From a virus: 58,141 bases of DNA. The stretch covers positions 1 to 58,141 of IMG/VR virus record IMGVR_UViG_3300047472_000456. The stretch is one strand, 5' to 3'. Each line of letters opens with the position of its first letter. Within the stretch, counting starts at the first letter, position 1. The notes beneath the pieces are model-generated. The model was given only the letters and a program-made list of their open reading frames with translations, was not told the DNA's origin and did not search any database. Positions 23,601 through 32,743 of the stretch are shown one piece after another. Made by a program: the position numbers and the translations under genes.

Positions 23601-25240
23601 CGGTAATTCCTTTGGATTGCAGCCGGCCTTGGCGAGCTAGTCGCGGCCGGGCGGCTTTCGTTGTAATGCTGCTGGGGCGTGTATCCGGGCCCTGCCGGCG
23701 CCCGCGCGTATTCGATCTGGCCGCTGTAGCTCAGCTGGGCATCGGCCACAACCGTATCGAATGCAGCCGACTTCCCGGCGATGCGTCGCGCCGCGCGGGT
23801 CACCACTGCCGTAGCCTGCAGAACAAATCCAGCCTGCGCAGCGACCAACTTTCGCCCCGACACCAGTTTCGCCGCGGCCCCGACGAGCGACAGCGAGCCG
23901 GCGCCGGCGGTCATGCGGCGATGCGCATGCAGCACGGCGCCCAGGGAAACGAGCCCGAAGCCTCCCGAGGCTGCGGCGAGTACATAGCCCGCCTTGCCAA
24001 GTACGTACACCAAATTGATGTCTGCGCCTGACAGCGAAATTGAACCCGGCCCAGAAACGAGCCGGCGCGCAGCGCGCAGTCGTGCCGCGCGCTCACCGAC
24101 GGCAAACTGCGCCGGATCGCCAGCCAGGTTGCGCAGCGCTCGAATCTTGGCGGGAATTCCGTCCAGCACGAAGCCGGCAGCCGCGGTCCGCAGAGAACGT
24201 GCAGCGAGAACCTTCGCCGCAGGTGCGGCCAAGCCGTAGCTTCCACTGCTCCCTACCAAGCGGCGCGCACTGGCGAACCGCGCTGCAGCTCCCGCAACGC
24301 TGATCGTTCCAGGCCCTGCGGTCATGCGGCGCGCAGCGATCATGGCTGCCAGCGAACCTCCAGCGACGAAGGAGGAAGCACTAGCGGCGATGCGGCGTGC
24401 TACGCGCAGGCCTACAGCCTGGCCAGCAAGCGCGAATCCTGAGGCGGCGGCATTGAGCACGTACCCCGCAGCGGCCCGCCAGAACGAGATGTCGTCATCC
24501 TCGCCATCTTCAAAGACCTGCCAGGGGTTGGCGTAAAATGACGCTAGCTCCTCATTGCTCAGCTTCCGATTCCAGACTGTCGCCAGGCACATCTGCCCGC
24601 TAGTGCCCTCTCCCGCGGCATTCCTATTCCGGTTCAGCAAATTGACCGGGTTTTTCGTGCTCCAAACGAACGACCTTGACGCGCTGGCGTTGTCGACGAT
24701 ATCTGCAGCAGGTTCAATCGTTGTGTCACGGAAGATGACGGCGCCGGATGCATCCTTCGCGGCTCCATACATGTGGACCAGGCCATCCGTTAGAAGTCTC
24801 GTGGCAGCGCTGCCGACGAGGCCGATCCTATTGCCGGTTGATGCGTCTCCCCAGAGCCTGAGCGTCGCGCCGTCGGTATATGCCTGCAGGCCGATTGACC
24901 CGTACGCAGGGCCCGGCCACGATCCCGCGCTGAATGGCACGCAAAGCATGTGCGAGTACGCTACGGATGCCGTAGCGGACATCAGCACAATGATCGTTAC
25001 ATCTGTTGTGATAGAGTAAAGATCGGGCGATCCTGCGAATTCCGCGCCGGACGTAGTGCCAGAAGTGGAGATCGATTGCCCCAGCTTCCCGCCACGCTTT
25101 GTCGCGCCGCCGTAGAGGATACCCGGCCGGTTCGTGATCGCTTCGCCACCTGGACCCGCTGCAAACACCAAGCCGCGGGCGAGCCCCGACTGCTTGGCGC
25201 GGATTCGGCCCTGCGGCTGATACCGCATCCCGACACCCAT
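23597..25240 (-). CDS. LamG-like virion protein with 22-residue repeats
   Basis: This 547-residue protein has two parts. Residues about 20-250 look like a concanavalin/LamG-type beta-sandwich (GLVFAAGPGGEAITNRP, then TTDVTIIVLMS, LATVWNRKLSNEELASFYAN). From about 260 to 500 it holds roughly ten tandem units of 22 residues with the consensus RR-x-x-A-x-x-G-x-x-x-x-G-x-x-A-x-x-x-A-A. An alternative start is 12 bp downstream. Its place among head genes suggests a capsid decoration or head-fibre protein, possibly glycan-binding. That is inference. Confidence 0.7.
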   Translation of the reverse strand: MGVGMRYQPQGRIRAKQSGLARGLVFAAGPGGEAITNRPGILYGGATKRGGKLGQSISTSGTTSGAEFAGSPDLYSITTDVTIIVLMSATASVAYSHMLCVPFSAGSWPGPAYGSIGLQAYTDGATLRLWGDASTGNRIGLVGSAATRLLTDGLVHMYGAAKDASGAVIFRDTTIEPAADIVDNASASRSFVWSTKNPVNLLNRNRNAAGEGTSGQMCLATVWNRKLSNEELASFYANPWQVFEDGEDDDISFWRAAAGYVLNAAASGFALAGQAVGLRVARRIAASASSFVAGGSLAAMIAARRMTAGPGTISVAGAAARFASARRLVGSSGSYGLAAPAAKVLAARSLRTAAAGFVLDGIPAKIRALRNLAGDPAQFAVGERAARLRAARRLVSGPGSISLSGADINLVYVLGKAGYVLAAASGGFGLVSLGAVLHAHRRMTAGAGSLSLVGAAAKLVSGRKLVAAQAGFVLQATAVVTRAARRIAGKSAAFDTVVADAQLSYSGQIEYARAPAGPGYTPQQHYNESRPAATSSPRPAAIQRNYR

Positions 25241-25614
25241 TACAGTCCCGTCTGCTGCTGAATGCCGCCCTCAACGGTGCACGCATTGTTCGTGTTACCG
25301 TATGCGATCGCGCGCAAATACATGCCGCCGCGCGCCATCGTGATCGACGGCCCTTGATTGATCGTTCCAGACAGGAGGTCGCCGCTGAATACGCTGTAGT
25401 AGTCGAACCAGTTAGTACCGTCCGGCGAAGTCTGGAATGTGATCGTGCACGGCGCGCCGAGGGCGCCGGAATTGGTGATCCGGTAGATCAGTTCGCCGCC
25501 ATACCCGGTGCGGCCGTCGATCACAGCGCTGAGAACTGGGCTCGCCTTCGTTGTGCCAGCCGGGACGTTGACGCCAGCGGCCCAAAACTGACCGTATGCT
25601 TTTGTCGCAGCCAT
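25240..25614 (-). CDS. Beta-rich head-associated protein
   Basis: This 124-residue protein is beta-rich (SAVIDGRTGYGGELIYRI, CTITFQTSPDGTNWFDYYSV, MYLRAIAYGNTNN). The TSPDGTNWFDY segment is typical of small virion decoration proteins. It ends in a TAATG overlap with the next gene. It probably sits on the capsid surface. Confidence 0.6.
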   Translation of the reverse strand: MAATKAYGQFWAAGVNVPAGTTKASPVLSAVIDGRTGYGGELIYRITNSGALGAPCTITFQTSPDGTNWFDYYSVFSGDLLSGTINQGPSITMARGGMYLRAIAYGNTNNACTVEGGIQQQTGL

Positions 25615-26051
25615 TATTTTTCACTTCCGTTATCGTTGAACAGCGCATCGAACACCTGGTCGCGGCTCACGGTCACAGGCTGCAAAGCCAAGCCTTTCAT
25701 CTCGCCCACCTCGTCTGCGGTGAATCCGAGCGGACCGACCATTTCGTCGATGCTCTCGCGCGTACTCTCGGCGCCGAAATCCAGGCCCTTGCCGTAGACG
25801 AGCGCCCGCCAGGCCACCTCGACGACCGGATCGAGCCCGTTACCGGCGTAGAGCTTGCGAATGATGCTTTTCCCGGTCGCGCAGCGATTCATCAGTGCCA
25901 GCGCATCCGCCCAGCACTCACCCACCGTGGCCAAGCCCTCCGCATTTAGCAGCGCGGCGATTTGGTCCAGGTCACGTGTGGCGAGCGCTTCGGCGCAGGC
26001 CGGATTGGCCCGCACGCGAGCACGCAGAGCCTCCTGCTGTTCCGGCGTCAT
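25614..26051 (-). CDS. Conserved phage head-module protein
   Basis: This 145-residue protein is helical (MTPEQQEALRARVRANPACA, CWADALALMNRCATGKSIIR). The C-terminal half contains LVYGKGLDFGAESTRESIDE. Homologous-looking proteins occur in the head region of many proteobacterial siphophages. No function is known to me. It directly precedes the beta-rich protein at 25240. Confidence 0.6.
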   Translation of the reverse strand: MTPEQQEALRARVRANPACAEALATRDLDQIAALLNAEGLATVGECWADALALMNRCATGKSIIRKLYAGNGLDPVVEVAWRALVYGKGLDFGAESTRESIDEMVGPLGFTADEVGEMKGLALQPVTVSRDQVFDALFNDNGSEK

Positions 26052-26053
26052 GG

Positions 26054-26473
26054 TTAAGCCAGGGTCAGAACGCCGGCCGTCTGGTCGAAGTCGACCGTCA
26101 GGGTCTCGCCGTCGTTGAGGGTGATGCTGGATCCGTAGTCGTAGAAGCCGACCAGCGGTTTGCCGTTCGCGGTATCGTTGTAGACGACTGCATAACGCAG
26201 TGGGCCCATGGCACCGCCAGATGCAGCGATCACTTCGTCCGCGATCACAACCTTGGCGATACCTGCCGTTTCCGTCAGCACGACAGAGTCCAGCACGAAA
26301 CCGCCAGCCACATAGCCGCCAGCTGCGGCAATCTGGGTCAGGTCGGCCAGCACAGCATTTGCCGCTTGCGGCGCTGTGTTGGTCAGCGCGACCTTGAAGG
26401 TGTGGGCCGCAAAATTATGCACGCCCTTCAACACTTGCTCAGCGAAGTCGGGGATTTTCTGGAACGCGGCCAT
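26054..26473 (-). CDS. Capsid-associated beta protein
   Basis: This 139-residue protein begins with a helix (FAEQVLKGVHNFAAHTFKVA) and continues beta-rich (GGYVAGGFVLDSVVLTETAG, YAVVYNDTANGKPLVGFYDY, LNDGETLTVDFDQTAG). This pattern is common in phage head-decoration or head-fibre proteins encoded just after the capsid. The exact role is not established. Confidence 0.6.
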   Translation of the reverse strand: MAAFQKIPDFAEQVLKGVHNFAAHTFKVALTNTAPQAANAVLADLTQIAAAGGYVAGGFVLDSVVLTETAGIAKVVIADEVIAASGGAMGPLRYAVVYNDTANGKPLVGFYDYGSSITLNDGETLTVDFDQTAGVLTLA

Positions 26474-26482
26474 AGGTGCCTC

Positions 26483-26668
26483 TTATGCGTGTTCTTCGAG
26501 CCGGCCAGCGATGTACGCCAGCAGCTCGACGTCGGACTTGCCGACTATGTCTTCAGGGAAGATCGCCACCGATCCGCCAGTCTTGCGGCGGATGATGACG
26601 AGAAGCGCGTCCGGACCGTCGGCCTGGGCGCGCACGTTGGCGAGCCAGGCGACGGTCTCGGGGCGCAT
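26483..26668 (-). CDS. Small hypothetical protein in head module
   Basis: This 61-residue acidic protein (ETVAWLANVRAQADGPDALL then RRKTGGSVAIFPEDIVGKSD) has a predicted beta-alpha layout. It is flanked by head genes with gaps of less than 10 bp, which supports it being real. No function is recognised. Confidence 0.5.
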   Translation of the reverse strand: MRPETVAWLANVRAQADGPDALLVIIRRKTGGSVAIFPEDIVGKSDVELLAYIAGRLEEHA

Positions 26669-26671
26669 GGG

Positions 26672-26950
26672 TTACGGAGCCTTCTGCTTACGGCCGGACT
26701 TCGGCGCCGCCGGCACGGCATCGACGCCTTGCACAGCCTCCTGCGGTTCCTCGTCGCCGGCAGGCTCATCATCGCCAACGGACGCCGGCGATGCATTCAC
26801 TTGCTCCGCCAGGCCTGCGGCAACGAAAGCCGCCGCGAGCTCGCGGGCGCCAGCTGGCTCGGTCAGGTCATATTCACGACCCGCCTCATAGGTAGATACG
26901 CGAAAGCCATCAACCGAGCCGGGCTCGGTGCTCAGCATGAGGATCTTCAT
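26672..26950 (-). CDS. Head-module protein, acidic C-terminus
   Basis: This 92-residue protein has an N-terminal ordered region (MKILMLSTEPGSVDGFRVST then YEAGREYDLTEPAGARELAA) followed by a disordered acidic tail (SVGDDEPAGDEEPQEAV) and a basic end. Short proteins of this shape occur between capsid and connector genes. The function is unknown. Confidence 0.55.
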   Translation of the reverse strand: MKILMLSTEPGSVDGFRVSTYEAGREYDLTEPAGARELAAAFVAAGLAEQVNASPASVGDDEPAGDEEPQEAVQGVDAVPAAPKSGRKQKAP

Positions 26951-26953
26951 GCT

Positions 26954-27346
26954 TTACACCGTGGGACGGCTGCGCGGATGGCCCAGGATGACGCTCGCTT
27001 CGATCAGCAGCGTCGGCGAAGTGCCGGCCACGGTCTTTACGACGCCGCGCAAGTAACGCTTCACGCCGGCGTAGCCGACATTCAGTGCGCCAACATTCGT
27101 CGCAGTGACGATTGGCTCAGCGCCCTGCAGGTCCTTGTCGGCTACTGCGGTGAACGTGGTGTTGTCATCGCTCTCCTGCACTTCGAGGGTGAACGACGGC
27201 GAGGTGCCGCCGATCGCGCCGCAGTTGAACGAGACGACGGCCGACTCGAAGCCGGCACGGTCGATGCCGACGCCGTTGGCAGCAGCAGTGACGGATTGCG
27301 GCGCCAGGGTCGAAACGCGCTTGATATTCGATTTCAGATCACGCAT
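26954..27346 (-). CDS. Small structural protein near capsid
   Basis: This 130-residue protein has the pattern VEVQ-like ESDDNTTFTAVADKDLQG and GYAGVKRYLRGVVKTVAGTS. That is characteristic of small virion proteins encoded next to HK97 capsids. It is beta-rich with no Cys pairs of note (one Cys in SFNCGAIGG). It may stabilise or decorate the capsid. Confidence 0.65.
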   Translation of the reverse strand: MRDLKSNIKRVSTLAPQSVTAAANGVGIDRAGFESAVVSFNCGAIGGTSPSFTLEVQESDDNTTFTAVADKDLQGAEPIVTATNVGALNVGYAGVKRYLRGVVKTVAGTSPTLLIEASVILGHPRSRPTV

Positions 27347-27409
27347 GGTGATTCCTTATTCTGGAGTTGTACGCTCCCGGCCAGCGAGGCCAGGAGTTCG
27401 AGCGATCAA

Positions 27410-28636
27410 TTACGACGCGGAGACCTTCAGCTTGCGAATGGCTTCTGCCTGGCGGACACCGCCGCCGGTGCGCTTGCGGCCACGGAACACAACCAGGCCG
27501 TCGTCGGCGCCCGTGGTGTAGTCGGCCTGGAAGGAGATCGCGATGCGGTCGACCACGACATAGCCGCGCTTGAAGTCACCGAAGGCGACCGGGAACGCAT
27601 TGGCGCCGACGTTCGGCATGTCCGGCATCTCGACATACGCGGATCCCAGGATAGTGTTCGGCACGTTGCCGGCGATACCCGGGGTCCACAGGTACTGGCC
27701 CTGTTGATCCTTCAGCTTGCGGACAGCGGCCAGCGACAGGCGATTCAGCGTCCACACCGCGTTACGCGAGTAGCCGGTTTTCAGGCCATAGAACAGATCG
27801 ATCATGCCGTCGGCGGTCAGCTTCGACGCGTCGCCGGTAACGGTGAAGCCGATGTCACCGTTGACCAGGAAGCCCTCCATTTGGCCGGTGCCGGTGCCGG
27901 TGACCGATTCCTGACCTTCGCGAACCGCGAACTGCTCCGACGAGTCCTCGCGCAGCTCGGCCATCAGGTCGTAGTCGCTGTCTTCCAGCATCTGCAGCGA
28001 AACTTCAACGCGCGAGAACAGCTCGGGCGCCGTCCACTCGTTCATGCCGTAGGCCGGGTCGCCGGTGTTCGTGCGACGCTGGGTTTCACCGACCCGCGAT
28101 GCTGCACCATTGCCGGTTTTCTTCGGCTGCTTCAGGCTCGGGCCGCCGATCGTGCGCACGGTCGCCAACGAACGGATGGGGTTCAGCTCGATGATGTTCT
28201 TGATGATCTCGGCCTGCATGTCAGCCGGAGCCAGCAGGTAGCCGGCGCCGGCATCGTTACTGGTAACCAGGGCATTCTGGCGGGTGATGATCACCATGTC
28301 TTCCGGCTTGCGATCGCTGGCCGGCTTGCGCATGACGCGATCGAAAGCGGCGAAGTGCTCCGCGCGCTCCTTGGCTTGCGCATCGCCACCGCCGCCGCCC
28401 AGGCTCTGGCGGTTCAGGATCGTCTCGACGCGGTCCATCTGCTCCTGCATCGCCTTGTTTTGCTGCTCGGCCAGCGTCAGCTTCTGGTTCGATTCCTCGA
28501 ACTTGTCCAGGTGCTTGTCGATGTTGGCCAGCTTCGCTTCGAGGTTGTCGTCGCGTTTTTTCTGGTTCGCGTCATTGGTACGCTTGTACTCGTTGAACGC
28601 TTCCAGCACTTCTTGAACGGCGTCTTTGTCTGCCAT
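27410..28636 (-). CDS. HK97-family major capsid protein
   Basis: This 408-residue protein has an N-terminal helical coiled-coil scaffold (delta) domain (residues 1 to about 85; KKRDDNLEAKLANIDKHLDK and QNKAMQEQMDRVETILNRQS). A Gly linker follows, then the HK97 fold (LLAPADMQAEIIKNIIELNP, SRVEVSLQMLEDSDYDLMAE, GYVVVDRIAISFQADYT). The scaffold part is expected to be removed by the upstream protease. It forms the T-number icosahedral shell. Confidence 0.95.
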   Translation of the reverse strand: MADKDAVQEVLEAFNEYKRTNDANQKKRDDNLEAKLANIDKHLDKFEESNQKLTLAEQQNKAMQEQMDRVETILNRQSLGGGGGDAQAKERAEHFAAFDRVMRKPASDRKPEDMVIITRQNALVTSNDAGAGYLLAPADMQAEIIKNIIELNPIRSLATVRTIGGPSLKQPKKTGNGAASRVGETQRRTNTGDPAYGMNEWTAPELFSRVEVSLQMLEDSDYDLMAELREDSSEQFAVREGQESVTGTGTGQMEGFLVNGDIGFTVTGDASKLTADGMIDLFYGLKTGYSRNAVWTLNRLSLAAVRKLKDQQGQYLWTPGIAGNVPNTILGSAYVEMPDMPNVGANAFPVAFGDFKRGYVVVDRIAISFQADYTTGADDGLVVFRGRKRTGGGVRQAEAIRKLKVSAS

Positions 28637-28638
28637 GT

Positions 28639-29652
28639 TTAATCCTTGATGGTGGAGGTAAGTTTTTTGATGCCCTGCGCCAGGCGTTGGGCTGCCGAGC
28701 GCTGCTCATCCGCAGGGTCCCCACCATCACGGAGGGGCTCTTCTGTCGGTTGCGACGAATCGTCGCGATTCGCCTTTGGCATCGCGGCTGCGATGCGCTT
28801 TGCTTGCGCGTGCGAGAGCCCTTCTCCGTCACGGAGGAAGGCCTCGAACTCGCGTACCTCGGGAGTGCCGGGCGATGCCAGCAGGTTCTGAGGGGTATTC
28901 TTGAAGTGATTCAGCATCGCGGAGGCCGCAGCCTTTTTCTTCTTAGCTGGGACGATGACGTCAGCGAAGCCGGCATCGACTGCGGCCTGGCCGAGGAACC
29001 AGGTCTCGGAGTTGACCCAGGCCTCCAGATCCTCGCGGGAGGCATCGGTTCTTGCCTCGTAGATGTTGATCAGGCCGGCCTGCAGTTGGTCGAGGATGTC
29101 GGCCTCCTTGCGCATTGCGTCGGCATCGCCCCAAACGCCGCTCCACGGCTTGTGGATCATCAAATTGGCGCCTTCGCTGATGCGAATCTCGTCGCCGGCC
29201 ATCGCAATCACGCTGGCGATCGAAGCGGCAATGCTGTCGATGTGGACGATGATCTTCGCGTCGTGCCGGGCGAACGCTTGGTAGATCGCCAGGCCTTCGA
29301 ACACGAGCCCGCCGCCGCTGTTGATGCGCACGTGGATGGTGTCGGCGTCCAGCTCGGCGATCTGATTCGAGATCGATTCGCCGGTGATGCCTTCGTCCCA
29401 CCAACCGCCACCAATGTCGCCGTAGATCAGGATCTCGGCCTCGTTGTCTGCCACCTGGGCGTTGATGCGTACGTGGCCCGGCTTCAGGGCCATTCGGTTG
29501 ACGTAACGAAGCGAGCCGGCGTCCTCGGGATCTTCGAGGGCCAACTTCGACAGCACCGTGTCGAGGTTGTTGCGCGCCTCGATCAGCAGGCGTTCGTTTT
29601 CTGCGGACAGCACGCGTCCTGCAGCCTTACGCTGCATATTGGGTTTCGGCAT
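28639..29652 (-). CDS. Head maturation protease, ClpP-like
   Basis: This 337-residue serine protease cleaves the capsid delta domain. The ClpP fold is visible in VRINSGGGLVFEGLAIYQAF, then IIVHIDSIAASIASVIAMAG with the probable nucleophile Ser144, and LMIHKPWSGVWGD with His167. The C-terminal third is charged and likely disordered (KANRDDSSQPTEEPLRDG). The position between portal and major capsid is the standard HK97 order. Confidence 0.92.
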   Translation of the reverse strand: MPKPNMQRKAAGRVLSAENERLLIEARNNLDTVLSKLALEDPEDAGSLRYVNRMALKPGHVRINAQVADNEAEILIYGDIGGGWWDEGITGESISNQIAELDADTIHVRINSGGGLVFEGLAIYQAFARHDAKIIVHIDSIAASIASVIAMAGDEIRISEGANLMIHKPWSGVWGDADAMRKEADILDQLQAGLINIYEARTDASREDLEAWVNSETWFLGQAAVDAGFADVIVPAKKKKAAASAMLNHFKNTPQNLLASPGTPEVREFEAFLRDGEGLSHAQAKRIAAAMPKANRDDSSQPTEEPLRDGGDPADEQRSAAQRLAQGIKKLTSTIKD

Positions 29653-29658
29653 GGGTAA

Positions 29659-30885
29659 TTACTCTTGAGGAGCGGGCGTTGCGAGTTCGGCCGGTTTTTG
29701 CTGGCCGACAATGTTTGCTGGGACGCGCAGGCGATTGCTGGATGGGTCGTCGTCAGGATTCCGATCAAGCAGCCCACGGCCCTCGTTCGGGGTCAGCAGA
29801 CCACCGTTCACGTAGCCGAGGATGATGTCCTTTGTGTCCTTGGCAGACCCGCGAAGCATCCCCTCTTCGGTGAAATTGGTGTAATAGCCCTCGGCTTGCT
29901 CTTCGTCCGTCAGCAGGTTGATAACCGCCGACTGCTCAAAGGCTTCCCACCGCGGCGCCAGGCAATCTTCGCGGTGCGCTCGATTCATTTCCTCCGCACT
30001 GGCGAACGTTGCGGTCTTGTCCGAGTAGCCGACCTTGATCGGCAGCACACCAAAGAAAGCGCAGATTTGCTCGATCTGCGCGTTCCGCGTCTCATTCGTC
30101 TGAGCGTCGATCGAACTCATGGAAGTGTTCAGGAACTTCGCGTTGCGGTCCAGAATCATAGGCTTACCGGCGTTTTGCATGCCAGCGAACTGCTTGCTCA
30201 CCCAGGTCGTCAAGTCGTCGTGCTGCTTCTTGTCGAGGGTGCCCTCTACCGAATAGATGCCCGAGCTGCGGATGCCATTTTTATGCAGCTGCGCTACCGC
30301 CTCTTCGGCGGTCATCGCAAGCCCGATCGCGTCGCGCGCTAGTCGGACTACGTCCAGGCCCTCAACACCATCCATTGTCGGCCCGCGAAGATGCCAGATA
30401 TGCTCTTTCGTGAACGTGCGCAGCGTGCCGTCCGCACCGACGACGTCATACAAAATCTGCAGCGTCGTCTGATCGCGACGCACTGCAACTTGACCAGGAG
30501 CGAAAGGGATAAGCTCAAGCATTTTCCCTTTGAAGCTTCGACTCTTGAATACGAAGGCCTGCCCGCACAACTCGATGTGCCAAGCCAGCATTTGCCGAAA
30601 TTCGAAACTGGTTTGCCAGTCATTGGGCTTCAAAGCAAGCAGCCGATACAGCGGATGCAACTTAGCCGGCACGCGGCGCCCGCCCTTCTCCTGCATCAGC
30701 TTGAATGGAATCTGCGCGAGGCCGTTGCCGATCACCCGGCAGCAAGCGAAGACTGTAGCAACCTGTATTGCAGTTCTGACAGTCACCGGGCGACCGGTGG
30801 CTGACGATAGCCAGTCCGCCATATCTCGCCAGAACGGCTCCGCGAACGCTTGGTTGCGGCGGCCTCTTTGGATGAAGAACGACAT
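29659..30885 (-). CDS. HK97-family portal protein
   Basis: This 408-residue protein forms the dodecameric DNA entry channel. Diagnostic segments are RTAIQVATVFACCRVIGNGL, LKPNDWQTSFEFRQMLAWHI, the WHLRGPTMDGVEGLDVVRLA stretch and the IEQICAFFGVLPIKVGYSD clip/stem region. The C-terminus is Pro/Ala-rich. It follows a tiny membrane-protein gene by TGATG overlap and precedes the protease. Confidence 0.95.
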   Translation of the reverse strand: MSFFIQRGRRNQAFAEPFWRDMADWLSSATGRPVTVRTAIQVATVFACCRVIGNGLAQIPFKLMQEKGGRRVPAKLHPLYRLLALKPNDWQTSFEFRQMLAWHIELCGQAFVFKSRSFKGKMLELIPFAPGQVAVRRDQTTLQILYDVVGADGTLRTFTKEHIWHLRGPTMDGVEGLDVVRLARDAIGLAMTAEEAVAQLHKNGIRSSGIYSVEGTLDKKQHDDLTTWVSKQFAGMQNAGKPMILDRNAKFLNTSMSSIDAQTNETRNAQIEQICAFFGVLPIKVGYSDKTATFASAEEMNRAHREDCLAPRWEAFEQSAVINLLTDEEQAEGYYTNFTEEGMLRGSAKDTKDIILGYVNGGLLTPNEGRGLLDRNPDDDPSSNRLRVPANIVGQQKPAELATPAPQE

Positions 30886-31061
30886 CAGCCCTCTTCCTTC
30901 TCACCCGGCGTGCGCTGGGCGGAGAAGACTCCGCCGACTACGAGCAGCAGGCCAGCGACGATGAAGCCGGCGGCCGGCTGCAACATGCCCGCACCATAGG
31001 ACAGCGCCCCGGCGCCGCTTACGATGAGGGCGTCGGGAACCATCTTGATCAATTTTTTCAT
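30885..31061 (-). CDS. Small membrane protein between terminase and portal
   Basis: This 58-residue protein (MKKLIKMVPDALIVSGAGAL start) has two short hydrophobic helices, including GFIVAGLLLVVGGVFS. The charged end is RTPGEKEEG. Both boundaries are tight overlaps: TGATG with the large terminase and with the portal start. This supports it as a genuine translated gene. Small membrane proteins in this slot are seen in other HK97-like prophages. The function is unknown. Confidence 0.7.
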   Translation of the reverse strand: MKKLIKMVPDALIVSGAGALSYGAGMLQPAAGFIVAGLLLVVGGVFSAQRTPGEKEEG

Positions 31062-32743
31062 CAGGATTCCCAGAATGATGTTGAATCAGACTCGCTGCCG
31101 ATGGCACGAGCGATGCCCATGATCGAGGCGACGGCGCCGTCGATCTTCTGCTCGGGCTTTTCTTTGCGCGGGTAGATGTTGTCTTTCGCGTCCAATTTCG
31201 CGACGACGTTGGACATCATCCACGTCAGCATCGGATTACCGTCGTGGTGGACCCGGCCGGCCTTGATCGCGCTCTCCAGCTCTTTCATCGGCAGCGATAG
31301 GTTTTTGACCTGAGCGCCCAGCTCGACCGCGGTGATTCCGTTTTTGGTCAGCCTCTGCTCCAGCTGCGCTGCGCGCCACGGATCGAAGACAACTTCCTCG
31401 GGCCCGTACTCGGCAACCAACGTCAACATGTCCTCTTCGATCAGGTCGAAGTCGATCTCGGCGCCGTCGTGCTGCTGCAGGAAACCTTCGATCACCCACT
31501 TGCGGTAGGCGTTGGCGTTCTTCTCGGCGCCCTCGATGGCGGCTTCCGGCAGGTAGTAATCGCCGAACAGGAAAAAGTGCTGCTTACCGTCGATCACGCG
31601 CACGAACACAAGCATCAGCACGCAGATGTCCGAGCGGCTCGCAAGGTCAAGCGCCAGGTAGCAGCGCTCGCCCTTGAACTGTTCGCGGCGCAGCGTGGCG
31701 TCCGCGCACTTGTTCCACTCAAGCATATTCAGCCAGGCCGCCTTCGCCGAGCACCAGATGTTCAAGTGCTTGGTCTTAAAGCGGGTCTGCTTCGAAGCGC
31801 TCTGCTTGGCCAATCGCTGCTGGCTCAACAGGAAATCTTCATCAACCGAAATGCCGAAATTCGGGTTCGCTTTGCGCAGCACCGCGGGGCTGGTCCAGTC
31901 GTCGCCATCGTCGATCGTGTAGATCAGGGCAAACAGTTCGGGATCGTCCAGCGTCCCTTCGAGCACCTTTTTGGCCTCGGCCTCCTGGTCATAGCACGGG
32001 CCTGCGATATTGAATCCCGCAGTCGTGATCATCAGGAGCAGCGGCTGCTCGCGCGCCCCCATGCCGGTCTCCATCGTGTCGACCAGCTCGGATGTGTCGT
32101 GTTCGTGGTACTCGTCCACAATCGCGCACGATGGCGAAGCGCCGTCACCCGGCTTGCCGATTACGGGTTCGAAGCGCGAGCCATCTGCAGGAACGAGTAA
32201 CGCCTTGGCCCACACCTCGGCGCCGAGTGCCTCTTGCAACTCTGGCGTGCGCTCGAGCATCTGCTTGGCGGGACGGAACACCTCCCAGGCCTGCGCTTCG
32301 GTCGTCGCGCCGGAATAGACTTCCGCGCCGAATTCGCCATCGACCGAAAACATATACAGGCCGATGCCGGAGCCGATGATCGACTTTCCGTTCTTACGCG
32401 GCACGGCGAAGTAGGCCTTCCGGTACCTCCGGCGGCCGTTCTTCTTGATCTTCCAGCCGAAGAGCGCGACAAAAGCGAAACACTGCCAGGGTTCGAGCGT
32501 GATCGTCTCGCGCTTGCGGGCCCATTTGCCCTTGGTGTGCGGCATCAGCGACAGGAACGTGCAGACCTTGGCGGCCGCCTCCTCGTCGAAGTAATACGGG
32601 AACGCCTTCCGGCGGCTTGCCTTCAAATCGTCGAGGTGCCGCTTGCAGGCTAGCTTCACCCACTTGCACGCTACAATTTTCCCCTTGACGACTGCCTGCG
32701 CGTACTCCAGTGCCATGCCGATAAAATCGGCCGGCATAGTCAA
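31061..32743 (-). CDS. terL: Terminase large subunit
   Basis: This 560-residue packaging motor has an N-terminal ATPase with a Walker A motif (AVPRKNGKSIIGSG, residues 113-126) and Walker B (CAIVDEYHEHD). A nuclease domain follows (YLALDLASRSDICVLMLVF, then EEVVFDPWRAAQLEQRL). It docks at the portal and cuts concatemeric DNA. The family resembles HK97-type TerL, normally paired with P27-like TerS and HNH, as found here. Confidence 0.95.
   Translation of the reverse strand: MTMPADFIGMALEYAQAVVKGKIVACKWVKLACKRHLDDLKASRRKAFPYYFDEEAAAKVCTFLSLMPHTKGKWARKRETITLEPWQCFAFVALFGWKIKKNGRRRYRKAYFAVPRKNGKSIIGSGIGLYMFSVDGEFGAEVYSGATTEAQAWEVFRPAKQMLERTPELQEALGAEVWAKALLVPADGSRFEPVIGKPGDGASPSCAIVDEYHEHDTSELVDTMETGMGAREQPLLLMITTAGFNIAGPCYDQEAEAKKVLEGTLDDPELFALIYTIDDGDDWTSPAVLRKANPNFGISVDEDFLLSQQRLAKQSASKQTRFKTKHLNIWCSAKAAWLNMLEWNKCADATLRREQFKGERCYLALDLASRSDICVLMLVFVRVIDGKQHFFLFGDYYLPEAAIEGAEKNANAYRKWVIEGFLQQHDGAEIDFDLIEEDMLTLVAEYGPEEVVFDPWRAAQLEQRLTKNGITAVELGAQVKNLSLPMKELESAIKAGRVHHDGNPMLTWMMSNVVAKLDAKDNIYPRKEKPEQKIDGAVASIMGIARAIGSESDSTSFWES

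Noticed and set aside
25895-28642. A 915-codon open frame on the plus strand
   Set aside because: It is the reverse-complement shadow of the capsid and head accessory genes. Its composition is His/Arg/Gly-rich with no recognisable domain.
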